A stretch of 64,000 nucleotides of DNA, taken from positions 69,154 to 133,153 of the forward strand of contig DATAYM010000024.1 in NCBI GenBank assembly GCA_036272595.1. The letters are read 5' to 3'. Both the position numbers and the translations under genes were made by a program. The notes beneath the pieces are model-generated. The model was given only the letters and a program-made list of their open reading frames with translations, was not told where the DNA came from and searched no databases. Numbering within the stretch: position 1 is the stretch's first letter; each line of letters starts with the position of its first letter. Origin of the DNA: Poindextera sp036272595 (GTDB lineage Bacteria; Pseudomonadota; Alphaproteobacteria; Caulobacterales; Caulobacteraceae). Shown here piece after piece: positions 25,674 through 34,038 of this stretch.

Positions 25674-26333
25674 ATGACCCTCGAACTCTACGCCCATCCG
25701 TTCTCGTCCTACTGCCAGAAGGTGTTCATCGCCTTCCATGAGAACGACACCCCGTTCACCCTGCGCATGGTGGACCAGGACCATCCGGACAATGGCGCCC
25801 GGCTTGCGGCGCTCTGGCCGCTGCTGCGGTTCCCGGTGCTGGTCGACGGGGAGCGGACCATCGTGGAGTCCAGCGCCATCATCGAGCACCTGGCGGCGCG
25901 CTATCCGGGGGCCGCGACCCTGATCCCGGCCGAGCCCGACGCGGCCGTGCGGACGCGGATGATGGACCGCATCTTCGACAACTACGTCATGACCCCGATG
26001 CAGAAGATCGTCGGCGACAGCCTGCGCCCGGAAGCCGACCGCGACGCCTTTGGGGTCGCCGAGGCCCGGCGCACGCTGGACACCGCCTATGGCTGGCTGG
26101 ACGGGGTGATGGCGACGCGGACCTGGGCCAGCGGCGAGGCGTTCGACATGGCCGATTGCGCCGCGGCGCCGTCGCTGTTCTTCGCCGACTGGGCGCACGG
26201 GATCGATGCGAAGTTCGGGCATCTGCGCGCCTATCGCGCCCGCCTGCTGGCGCGGCCGTCGGTGGCGCGGGCGGTGGATGGCGCGCGGCCCTATCGCGCC
26301 TTCTTCCCGCTGGGCGCGCCCGACCGGGACTAG
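25674..26333 (+). CDS. Glutathione S-transferase family protein
   Basis: A GST of 219 residues. The thioredoxin-like N-terminal domain has ELYAHPFSSYCQKVFIAFHE (Ser/Tyr/Cys region near 10-15), the cis-Pro strand FPVLVDG and the glutathione-binding VESSAIIEHLA. The C-terminal all-helical domain includes FDMADCAAAPSLFFADW, the N-capping motif of GSTs. Cytosolic detoxification or glutathione-linked isomerisation is likely, substrate unknown. It is convergent with the MFS gene with a seven-base gap. Confidence 0.9.
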   Translation: MTLELYAHPFSSYCQKVFIAFHENDTPFTLRMVDQDHPDNGARLAALWPLLRFPVLVDGERTIVESSAIIEHLAARYPGAATLIPAEPDAAVRTRMMDRIFDNYVMTPMQKIVGDSLRPEADRDAFGVAEARRTLDTAYGWLDGVMATRTWASGEAFDMADCAAAPSLFFADWAHGIDAKFGHLRAYRARLLARPSVARAVDGARPYRAFFPLGAPDRD

Positions 26334-26340
26334 AGAGCGA

Positions 26341-27603
26341 TCAACCGCTTTCCGGGGCGGTGCGCATGGCCATCACGGGGCTGAGCCGCGCAATGTTCTC
26401 GCGCGAGGCGGCGCGGCCTGCGCCGAGCGCCAGCAGGATGGCCGGCGCGACGATGAGCGCGCCGAGATAGAAGGCCCCGTTGATGTTCATCATCAGCAGC
26501 GCCAGGCCGAACTGCGGCCCGACCACCCGCGCCAGCGCGCCGGTGGCGTTGTTCAGTCCCATGATCTGGCCCTGGTGGTCAGGGTCGACGCTGCGCGACA
26601 GCAGCGCGCCGGAATTGGGAAAGGCCACCGATTGGGAAAGCGCCATCAGCGCCATCAGGGCGACGCTGAACGCCCCCGAGGGGGAAATGGTCTGCAGCGC
26701 GTTGCAAAGCACGCTGCCGGCCATGCCCACCGCCAGCATCCGCCCCTCGCCGAAGCGGCGGGAGAGCGGCCCGGTCAGAAGGAACTGGCAGCCGGCCGAG
26801 ACCGCGCCGGTCACCCCGAAACAGAGGCCCACCTCGCGCGGCTCCCAGCCGAACCGGTGCCGCGCCCATAGGGCGAAGGTGCTCTCGATGGCGGTGAAGG
26901 CGACGCCGACCGAGAAGGTGAGCAGCATCAGGCGGCCGACCACGGGGTGGCGGACGGCGAAGCCGAACATCGCCCAGCGGCTGGGTTGCGGCCCGTGGTC
27001 GTGGCGGCGTTCGCGGCTTTCCTTGACGATCAGCGCGATCCCGATGGCCGAGCAAAGCGCCAGGGCCGACGACAGCAGCAGCGGCAGGTGATAGCCGGCC
27101 GTGCCCTCCGAGGGCTTGGCCAGGACGCCGCCGACGAAGGGGCCCAGGATGAAGCCCAGATTGTAGGCCGCGCCGAGCCTGGCCATGCGGCCGGCGCGCA
27201 GCTCCACCGGGGTCACGTCGGCGATATAGCCCTGCACCACCGAACCGTTGCCGGCCGCCATGCCGCCCAGGACCCGGATGACGATGGCGAACCAGATGTT
27301 GGGCGCGAAGGCCAGGGCCCCGTAGCAGAGGCAGTTGGCCGCCACGGTCGAGATCAGGATCGGCTTGCGTCCCAGCCGGTCGGACAGCTTGCCCCAGAAG
27401 GGTTCGCCGAAGAACGAGCCGACCGAATAGGCCGAGAAGACCAGCCCGATCTCCCAGGGCGCGGCGTGAAAGGAGGCGGCGTAGAAGGGCAGAAACGGCA
27501 CGATGACGCCGAAGCCCATCATGTTGATGAACATCACCGACAGGAGGGTGTAGAGCGCGGCGGAAGACCGCCCGCCCGTCGAAGATACCTGATCGGCGGT
27601 CAT
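26341..27603 (-). CDS. MFS transporter, TetA-like multidrug exporter group
   Basis: An inner-membrane transporter of 420 residues with about 12 TM segments. Motif A is FWGKLSDRLGRKPILI between TM2 and TM3, and the drug:H+ antiporter motif C lies in LGAAYNLGFILGPFVGG in TM5, which together place it in the DHA1/TetA-like exporter group. ATG 27603 is used, since the longer frame to 27657 adds residues before the cytoplasmic N-terminus. The ribosome site is weak (GCGGAA). Substrate cannot be inferred. It is unrelated in function to infC upstream, from which 183 bases separate it. Confidence 0.88.
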   Translation of the reverse strand: MTADQVSSTGGRSSAALYTLLSVMFINMMGFGVIVPFLPFYAASFHAAPWEIGLVFSAYSVGSFFGEPFWGKLSDRLGRKPILISTVAANCLCYGALAFAPNIWFAIVIRVLGGMAAGNGSVVQGYIADVTPVELRAGRMARLGAAYNLGFILGPFVGGVLAKPSEGTAGYHLPLLLSSALALCSAIGIALIVKESRERRHDHGPQPSRWAMFGFAVRHPVVGRLMLLTFSVGVAFTAIESTFALWARHRFGWEPREVGLCFGVTGAVSAGCQFLLTGPLSRRFGEGRMLAVGMAGSVLCNALQTISPSGAFSVALMALMALSQSVAFPNSGALLSRSVDPDHQGQIMGLNNATGALARVVGPQFGLALLMMNINGAFYLGALIVAPAILLALGAGRAASRENIARLSPVMAMRTAPESG

Positions 27604-27786
27604 GTTCCGCAAATAGTCCGGCTCGCTCTTCGCCACAAGCGGCCAGAAACCGATCACGAGCCCGTGAGCGCGGAGCGTGACATCCGCGCATCAGGCGGGC
27701 GGCCTATTTGTCTCCGGAAGGCGGAAAACGCGAGGTCGGCGTCACAAATCCGTCACGCGGCGGCGGGCCGAACCGGGCGCGGCGGG

Positions 27787-28320
27787 TCAGCGCGGCGCCA
27801 GGATCATGATCATCTGGCGGCCCTCCATGCGCGGCTCGTATTCGACCTTGGCGACCGGGTCGAAGTCGGCACGGACCTGCTGCAGGAGCTTCATGCCCAG
27901 CTCGGGGTGGCGCATCTCGCCGCCGCGGAAGCGCAAGGTCACCTTCACCTTGTCGCCCTCCTCGAAGAAGCGGTGCATGGCGCGGGCCTTGACGTCGTAG
28001 TCGTGGGTGTCGATGTTCGGGCGGAGCTTGATCTCTTTGATTTCGACCAGCTTCTGGCGCTTGCGGGCCGCGCCCTTCTTCTTCTGTTCTTCGAACTTGT
28101 ACTTGCCGTAATCGAGAATCTTGCAGACCGGCGGGTCGGAGTTCGGAGAGACCTCCACCAGATCCAGCCCAGCTTCCTCGGCGGCTTCTAGTGCGGAGGC
28201 GGTGGGCATGACCCCTTGTTTTTCACCGTGCTCATCGATCAGCAGCACGCGGGGGACGCGGATATCTTCATTGATGCGCGGGCCGTCCTTGGACGGGGGC
28301 GCTGGCATGGGACGACGAAT
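27787..28320 (-). CDS. infC: Translation initiation factor IF-3, ATT start
   Basis: An initiator-selection factor of 177 residues. Signatures are GPRINEDIRVPRVLLIDEHGE, AGLDLVEVSPNSDPPVCKI and the C-terminal KVTLRFRGGEMRHPELG. I chose the ATT at 28320. AGGAG precedes it by nine bases and the protein then starts (M)RRPMPAPPSKDGPR, the usual alphaproteobacterial start. The TTG at 28326 in the same frame is only three bases from the Shine-Dalgarno. E. coli infC uses AUU for autoregulation by IF-3, so the same control is likely. It is not followed by rpmI-rplT here. Confidence 0.95.
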   Translation of the reverse strand: MRRPMPAPPSKDGPRINEDIRVPRVLLIDEHGEKQGVMPTASALEAAEEAGLDLVEVSPNSDPPVCKILDYGKYKFEEQKKKGAARKRQKLVEIKEIKLRPNIDTHDYDVKARAMHRFFEEGDKVKVTLRFRGGEMRHPELGMKLLQQVRADFDPVAKVEYEPRMEGRQMIMILAPR

Positions 28321-28400
28321 AGGCAAGGTCTCCTGAACCGTTGGCGTTAATAAGCATAGGTGGCGAAACCTTACGCTTCCCCTGACATATGACCAAGCGC

Positions 28401-29423
28401 CTAGCGCCGATCAAGGCCGGGCAGGCGCCTCAGCGCGTCGTTCGGCATGCTGGGGACCAGCCGGTTGACCGCGGCGATGGCGTCGCTGACCGGCAGTTCG
28501 TCGAGATTCTCCGCCTGCAGCACGGCCACGTGGCCGCGCGGGCCGCACAGCGTCGGGTCGGAAGCCGCGGAGAACAGCACCAGGGTCGGCGCGCCGGCCG
28601 CGGCGATCAGGTGGATGGGGCCGGTGTCGTTGCCGACCGCCAGGGCGGCGCGGGCGCCCAGGGCGGCGATCTGGGCGAAGTCGGTTCGGCCGGTGAGGTC
28701 GCGGGCCAGCACCTTGCGCTGGATGGTCATGGCCAGGGCGCTTTCCTGCGGCCCGCCGACGATGAGAATATCCAGCCCCCGCTCGCGCAGATACTGGCCG
28801 AGCTCGGCGAAGCGGTCGACCGGCCAGCGTTTTTCCGGCCGGTGGGCCGAGGCGCCGGGGACCAGCAGCGCATAGGGCCGTGGGGCGGCGCCTGAATTCA
28901 TCGGCCGCGCCGCGCCGGTCTTCTTCAGGATCCAGCTCAGGTCCGCCGGCGGGGCCGAGCCGGAGGTCAGCGGCGCGTCCGGCCAGATGCCGGCGTCCTT
29001 CAGCTGCTGCGCCTGGCGCTCCAGGGTGTGCATCTTGCCGCGGTCGCGGTTGCGTTGCGGCAGGCTGCAGCCGAAGGCGACCCCCGACCATTGCGGCGGG
29101 AACGGCCGCAGCATCTGGAAGTAGAAGCTGGAGCGCGACGAGGTCTGCAGGTCGTAGACCCGGTCGTAGCCGGCGCCGCGCAGCCGCCGGATCAGCGAAA
29201 GGGTCTCGCCGATCCCACCCGGCCGGCCATCGGGTTCGACCGCGTTGAAATAGGGGCTGGCCCTGGCCAGGGCCTCGAACGGCGGGGTGGTGAGAAGCGT
29301 GATGTGGGCCTCGGGGTGGGCCTCGCGGATGTGCTGCATCGCCGCCAGCGCCTGGACGAAATCGCCGAGCGCGCCGAGCTTGATCACCAGGATCTTGCGG
29401 ATTTCACGCGACTTGCGGCTCAC
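28401..29423 (-). CDS. Glycosyltransferase family 9 (heptosyltransferase-like)
   Basis: A 340-residue GT-B enzyme resembling ADP-heptose:LPS heptosyltransferases. The N-terminal motif is ILVIKLGALGDFVQALAAM, and the donor-binding C-terminal domain has LLVPGASAHRPEKRWPVDRF and the GT9 signature ALAVGNDTGPIHLIAAAGAPTL. It probably adds a sugar to the lipopolysaccharide core at the inner-membrane face. The GTG at 29423 overlaps the stop of the GT4 gene (GTGA), giving an sqdB-GT4-GT9 order on one strand. Confidence 0.9.
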   Translation of the reverse strand: MSRKSREIRKILVIKLGALGDFVQALAAMQHIREAHPEAHITLLTTPPFEALARASPYFNAVEPDGRPGGIGETLSLIRRLRGAGYDRVYDLQTSSRSSFYFQMLRPFPPQWSGVAFGCSLPQRNRDRGKMHTLERQAQQLKDAGIWPDAPLTSGSAPPADLSWILKKTGAARPMNSGAAPRPYALLVPGASAHRPEKRWPVDRFAELGQYLRERGLDILIVGGPQESALAMTIQRKVLARDLTGRTDFAQIAALGARAALAVGNDTGPIHLIAAAGAPTLVLFSAASDPTLCGPRGHVAVLQAENLDELPVSDAIAAVNRLVPSMPNDALRRLPGLDRR

Positions 29424-30586
29424 AAGCGGCTCCCAAGCACCCCGGCGTAGACGTCCAGCGTGGCTTCGCACATGGCCGCGGCGGAATAAAGCCGCCGCGC
29501 GCGCGCCTGGCCGGCCGCGCCCATGGCCGCGCGGCGCTCCGGCCCGGCGGCGATGGCCCGCGCCATCGCGTCGGCCAGGGCCGCCGCGTCGCCGGGCGCA
29601 AACAGCCAGCCGGTTTCGCCCGCCGCCACGGTCTCGCGCGGCGCGCCGTGGTCGGCGGCGATGATCGGCCGGCCCATGGCCTGGGGCTCGACCGCGGTGC
29701 GGCCGAAGGGTTCGGGATCGAGCGAGGGGGCGGTTGCGACATCCGCCGCCAGATAGGCCGCCGGCATGTCGTCGCAATGGCCGACCAGGAGCACGGTCTC
29801 AGCCAGGCCGGCGGCGGCGATGGCCGCCTCCAGTTCGTGGCGATAGCCTGAGCGGCCCTGGTCGTCGCCGGCCAGGATGACCAGGAAGCCGTCGCCGTGG
29901 GCGGCCTTCAGCGTCGCGGCGGCGTCGATCAGCAGGCGCTGGCCTTTCCAGCGGCTGAGCCGGCCGGCCAGGATGAAGCGAACCCGGGCGTCGCCCGCCG
30001 CGATCCCCCAACGGGCGAGCAGGTCCGCGGCCCGCGCCGGCGCGACCTTGGCCGGGTCGAAGCGGTCGATATCGACGCCGCGCGGAATGGCGATCACCCT
30101 GGCCGGGTCGATGCCGTGCTCGGCGATGACGTGGTCGCGGGTGAAGGCGGAATTGGCGATGGTCACCGGACCCCGGGTCATCACCGAATTATAGCTCCGT
30201 TTCAACGGGTTACCGGAGCTGTAGAGGCCGTGATAGGTGGCCAGGCACGGCACGCCCGCCGCCTTGGCCGCCGAAAACGCCGCGAAGGCCGGGGCGCGCG
30301 AGCGGACATGGACGAGGTCGACGCGCTCGCGCCGGATCAGCCCGAGCAGCCGGCCGCGATTGGCCGCCATCACCAGCGGGTTCTTCGACTGCACCGGCAT
30401 CGGCGCCCAGGTCGCGCCGCGCGCCTCCAGGTCGGCGACCATCCGGCCGCCATGGGAGGCGACGATCGCCCGGCCGCCGGCGCGCACCACGGCCTCGGCC
30501 ACGTCCAGCGTCGTCTGCTCGGCGCCGCCGGTCTCCAGGTCCGGAATCACCTGCAGCAGCGTGAAGTTGGCGGGCAGGACGCTCAT
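29420..30586 (-). CDS. Glycosyltransferase family 4
   Basis: A retaining GT-B glycosyltransferase of 388 residues. The N-terminal half begins TLLQVIPDLETGGAEQTTLD (GGAE acceptor-side motif). The C-terminal nucleotide-sugar domain has RFILAGRLSRWKGQRLLIDA and the EX7E motif region PEPFGRTAVEPQAMGRPIIA. Start at 30586 follows GGGAGG. It lies 47 bases downstream of the UDP-sulfoquinovose synthase gene and overlaps the GT9 gene, so it may transfer sulfoquinovose or another LPS sugar. The GGAE N-terminus is LPS/EPS-like, and it is not clearly SqdX. Confidence 0.88.
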   Translation of the reverse strand: MSVLPANFTLLQVIPDLETGGAEQTTLDVAEAVVRAGGRAIVASHGGRMVADLEARGATWAPMPVQSKNPLVMAANRGRLLGLIRRERVDLVHVRSRAPAFAAFSAAKAAGVPCLATYHGLYSSGNPLKRSYNSVMTRGPVTIANSAFTRDHVIAEHGIDPARVIAIPRGVDIDRFDPAKVAPARAADLLARWGIAAGDARVRFILAGRLSRWKGQRLLIDAAATLKAAHGDGFLVILAGDDQGRSGYRHELEAAIAAAGLAETVLLVGHCDDMPAAYLAADVATAPSLDPEPFGRTAVEPQAMGRPIIAADHGAPRETVAAGETGWLFAPGDAAALADAMARAIAAGPERRAAMGAAGQARARRLYSAAAMCEATLDVYAGVLGSRL

Positions 30587-30633
30587 CGGCCTCCCATAGC
30601 CGAAGGCGCCGCCCCGCGCGAGGCGGCGAGCGC

Positions 30634-31848
30634 CTAGACCGCCCGCAGCCGCTCCTCTTCGCCGCCGGCGGCCAGGGCCGCGGCGCGTTCGGCGTTCCAG
30701 GCGGCGGCGCTGGGGATCTTGGTCAAGTCGGCGCGGTCGGCGTGGGCGCGGGCGATCTCGACGATGTCGGTCATCAGGCCGGCCTCCAGGGTGATCGGCT
30801 CCAGGCCCAGGCCGATCAGGGTCTGGTTGCAGGCGGCCAGCTCGTTCTCGCTGGCCTCGTGGCGGGGGTTGGCGACGAACTCGACCGCGGCGCCGGTCAG
30901 CCGCGCCACCATGCCCGCCAGGTCGCGCACCCGCCAGCATTCGGTCATCTGGTTGCAGATCTTGACCCGCTCGCCGGCCGCCGGCGGGCGGCTGAGCGCC
31001 AGGGCGATGCAGCGCACCGTGTCCTGGATGTTGATGAAGGCGCGGGTCTGGCCGCCGGAGCCGTGGATGGTCAGGGGATGGCCGAGCGCCGCCTGGATCA
31101 GGAAGCGGTTCAGCACCGTACCGTAGTCGCCGTCATAGTCGAAGCGGTTGACCAGCCGCGGATCGGCCCGGGTCTCCTCGGTCTGGCAGCCCCAGACGAT
31201 GCCCTGGTGCAAGTCGGTGATGCGCAGCGAATCGTTGCGGGCGTAGAACTGGAACAGCAGCTGATCCTGGGTCTTGGTCATGTGGTAGATCGAGCCTGGT
31301 GAAACCGGATGCAGGATCTCCCGCTCCACCCACTCGCCGTCCGACTCGACCTTCACCGTCAGATAGCCTTCGGGGATGGCCCCGGCCGTCGCGCCATAGC
31401 CGTAGACCCCCATGGTGCCGAGATGGACCAGGTGCACGTCCCGCCCGGATTCGACGATGGCGGCGAGCAGGTCGTGGGTGGCGCAGACATTGTTGCGCAC
31501 CGTGTAGCGCTTGTGGCGCGAGGACTTCATCGAATAGGGCGCGGCTCGCTGCTCGGCGAAATGCACCACCGCGTCCGGCCGCCAGCCCGTGATCAGCTCC
31601 AGCAGTTCGTCATAGTCCCGGCCGAGGGTGAGCGGGAAATAGTCGATGGTCCGCCCGCCGACCTCGCGCCAGGCCTCGATGCGGGCGGCCAGGGTCGAGA
31701 TCGGCGTCAGCGACTGGACGTCGAGCTCGGCGTCGATGTCGCGGCGCGAGAGGTTGTCGACGATGCCGATGTCGCAGCCGCACGCCGACAGGTGCAGCGC
31801 GGTCGGCCAGCCGCAAAAGCCGTCGCCGCCAAGAATGAGCACACGCAT
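30634..31848 (-). CDS. sqdB: UDP-sulfoquinovose synthase
   Basis: Makes UDP-sulfoquinovose from UDP-glucose and sulfite, the sulfonated sugar donor for sulfolipid or sulfoglycans. The 404-residue product has the unusual NAD-binding turn GGDGFCGWPTALHLS, FAEQRAAPYSM, LGTMGVYG and the catalytic YHMTK (YxxxK). It also has DLHQGIVWGCQTEET and RNRFDY-like RLVNRFDYDGDYGTVLNRF, all close to plant SQD1 and bacterial SqdB. ATG 31848 has GAGGGGCGG upstream. The longer frame runs into the divergent epimerase promoter. Downstream GT4 and GT9 genes suggest where the sugar goes. galU at 33067 would supply UDP-glucose. Confidence 0.92.
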   Translation of the reverse strand: MRVLILGGDGFCGWPTALHLSACGCDIGIVDNLSRRDIDAELDVQSLTPISTLAARIEAWREVGGRTIDYFPLTLGRDYDELLELITGWRPDAVVHFAEQRAAPYSMKSSRHKRYTVRNNVCATHDLLAAIVESGRDVHLVHLGTMGVYGYGATAGAIPEGYLTVKVESDGEWVEREILHPVSPGSIYHMTKTQDQLLFQFYARNDSLRITDLHQGIVWGCQTEETRADPRLVNRFDYDGDYGTVLNRFLIQAALGHPLTIHGSGGQTRAFINIQDTVRCIALALSRPPAAGERVKICNQMTECWRVRDLAGMVARLTGAAVEFVANPRHEASENELAACNQTLIGLGLEPITLEAGLMTDIVEIARAHADRADLTKIPSAAAWNAERAAALAAGGEEERLRAV

Positions 31849-32034
31849 GACCGCCCCTCGCTGGAAGCCTGGACCGCTATTCCGGACGGAGCCCCGTGGA
31901 CTCCGGCTCGTGCCTAATTCCGACCGCAGGTTGACACGTTGATGACGGGTCCGTCGACTCCATGTCGCGCCGTGGTCTAGGACAACGCGGAGCGACGCCG
32001 TTCGGCGCCGCGGCCTGACGGGACCATCGAGCCG

Positions 32035-33015
32035 GTGAGCGGGGCGCAACCCATTGTCGTGACAGGCGTAGCGGGGTTTATCGGCCGCGCCGTCGCCGAG
32101 CGCCTGCTGGACCGCGGCGAGGCCGTGATCGGCGTCGACAGCTTCAGCGCCTATTACGATCCGGCGCTGAAAGAGGCGCGCGTGGCCGGGCTAGCGACCA
32201 AACCGGGCTTCCGGCTGCGGCGACTCGACATCGCCGAGGCCGAATCACTCGCCGGCCTGGTGCGCGAGAGCGGGGCGCGGCGCGTCGTCCATCTCGCCGC
32301 CCAGGCCGGGGTCCGCCATGACAATCCGCACGCCTATGGCCGCTCCAACCTGACCGGCCATCTGGCGGTGCTGGAGGCCTGCCGCGCCGTGAGCGGCTTC
32401 GAGCACCTGGTCTATGCCTCGTCGAGCTCGGTCTATGGCGAGCGCGGCATCGCCAGGGCGTTCTCCGAGGACGACGTGCTGCAGCCGCCGGTGTCGCTCT
32501 ATGCCGCCACCAAGCAGGCGGACGAGCTGATGAGCGCCGCCTACGCCCATCTCCACGGCCTGCCGCAGACGGGCCTGCGCTTCTTCACCGTCTACGGGCC
32601 CTGGGGCCGGCCGGACATGGCCTATTACGACTTCACCCGCGCCATGCTGGCGGGGGAGACGCTCCAGGTCTTCGGCCAGGGCCGGCTGCAGCGCGACTTC
32701 ACCTATATCGACGACATCGTCGACGGCGTGGTCGCCGTGCTGGACCGGCCGCCCGAGGAACCGCGCCACCGGCTGCTGAACATCGGCGCCGGCCGGCCGG
32801 AAAGCGTCTCGACCCTGATCGCGACCCTGGAGCGGCTACTGGGCGTGAAGGCGCGGACGGTGATGGCGGAAAAGTCCGCCGCCGACGTCTCGGCCACCTT
32901 CGCCGACACCTCGAAGATCGCCGCCCTGACCGGTCATGCCCCGAAGGTCGCCCTGGAAGACGGGCTGGCGCGGTTCGTCGCCTGGTATCGGGGTTATCAC
33001 GCCGCGGGGGGCTAG
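32035..33015 (+). CDS. NAD-dependent epimerase, UDP-glucuronate 4-epimerase-like
   Basis: An extended SDR of 326 residues. Features are VVTGVAGFIGRAVAERLLDRGE, DSFSAYYDPALKEAR, HLAAQAGVRHDNPHAY, the Ser-rich YASSSSVYGE and the catalytic YAATKQADELMS. RFFTVYGPWGRPDMAYYDFTRAML is typical of UDP-glucuronate 4-epimerases (CapI/LspL type), which make UDP-galacturonate. The GTG start at 32035 follows a weak site (GAGCCG). It is divergent from sqdB over 186 bases and convergent with galU. A Ugd gene at 39663 would supply UDP-glucuronate. Confidence 0.87.
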   Translation: MSGAQPIVVTGVAGFIGRAVAERLLDRGEAVIGVDSFSAYYDPALKEARVAGLATKPGFRLRRLDIAEAESLAGLVRESGARRVVHLAAQAGVRHDNPHAYGRSNLTGHLAVLEACRAVSGFEHLVYASSSSVYGERGIARAFSEDDVLQPPVSLYAATKQADELMSAAYAHLHGLPQTGLRFFTVYGPWGRPDMAYYDFTRAMLAGETLQVFGQGRLQRDFTYIDDIVDGVVAVLDRPPEEPRHRLLNIGAGRPESVSTLIATLERLLGVKARTVMAEKSAADVSATFADTSKIAALTGHAPKVALEDGLARFVAWYRGYHAAGG

Positions 33016-33066
33016 GCGCTCCCGCTGCTCCGGCGACATTGTCTCAGTAGTGAGCGAAGGTCGTAT

Positions 33067-33942
33067 CTACGTCCGCTTCAGCAATCCCTCGATCATCGCG
33101 CGGGCGTCGGCGCCGATGTCGGAGCGCTTGAGGGCCAGGGCGACGTTGGCGCGCAGGAGGCCGAGCTTGTCGCCGCAGTCGTAGGTGACGCCGTCGTATT
33201 CCAGCGCGTGGAAGGCCTGCGTCCGCATCAGCCGCACCATGGCGTCGGTCAGCTGGATCTCGCCGCCTGCGCCGGTCTGGTGGTCGCCGAGCAGGGCGAA
33301 GATCTCCGGCTGCAGGATGTAGCGGCCGCTGATGAACAGGTTGGAGGGCTCGGTCCCCGGCGCGGGCTTTTCCACCATGCCGGTCATCACCCCGAGCCGG
33401 CCCCGGCGTTCGCCGAGCGCGACGATGCCGTACCTGTGCGCCTGGCCGTCGGGCACGGGCTCGACCTCGATGATGTTGCCGCCGACCTCGGCATAGGCCG
33501 CGACCGACTGGGCCAGGGCGGCGGGCGCGGAGTCTTTCACCATGTCCGGCAGCATGACCGCGAAGGGCTCGTCGCCGACCAGGTCGCGGGCGCACCAGAC
33601 GGCGTGGCCGAGGCCGAGCGGCTGCATCTGGCGCACGAAGCTCATCTCGCCGGGCCTGCCCAGGTCGGCCATGACGTCGGCCAGGATCTCGGTCCTGCCC
33701 TTGGCGGCAAGGTTCTGTTCCAGCTCGGTATTGTGGTCGAAATAGTCCTCGATCGCGCCCTGGCCGCGGCCGACCACGAAGATCATGTGCTCGATCCCCG
33801 CCGCGCGCGCCTCGGCGACGACGTAGGACAGGATCGGCCGGTCGACGATGTTGAGCAGGTTCTTGGGCGTCGCCTTGGAGACGGGCAGGACGCGGGTTCC
33901 CAGGCCGGCGACCGGCAGGACGGCTTTGCGGATCGGCTTCAT
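33067..33942 (-). CDS. galU: UTP-glucose-1-phosphate uridylyltransferase
   Basis: Forms UDP-glucose from glucose 1-phosphate and UTP. The 291-residue product shows KAVLPVAGLGTRVLPVSKATPKNLL (signature GxGTRxLPxTK-like), FVVGRGQGAIEDYFD, ADLGRPGEMSFVRQMQPLGLGHAV and VEKPAPGTEPSNLFISGRYIL. The start at 33942 is followed by the family MKPIRKAVLP. The product feeds Ugd (39663), SqdB (30634) and glycosyltransferases in the same region. Note KATPKNLL where many homologs have KAMPKEML. Confidence 0.95.
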   Translation of the reverse strand: MKPIRKAVLPVAGLGTRVLPVSKATPKNLLNIVDRPILSYVVAEARAAGIEHMIFVVGRGQGAIEDYFDHNTELEQNLAAKGRTEILADVMADLGRPGEMSFVRQMQPLGLGHAVWCARDLVGDEPFAVMLPDMVKDSAPAALAQSVAAYAEVGGNIIEVEPVPDGQAHRYGIVALGERRGRLGVMTGMVEKPAPGTEPSNLFISGRYILQPEIFALLGDHQTGAGGEIQLTDAMVRLMRTQAFHALEYDGVTYDCGDKLGLLRANVALALKRSDIGADARAMIEGLLKRT

Positions 33943-34038
33943 GGGCTCTTCCCCTAGCCGAGCCCGCCGCGCCGCGCCATAGCCGGAACCTTCCCGAGGC
34001 GGTGGTGTTGGGTCGAAAAGCCCAGCGAGGAATCCGTC

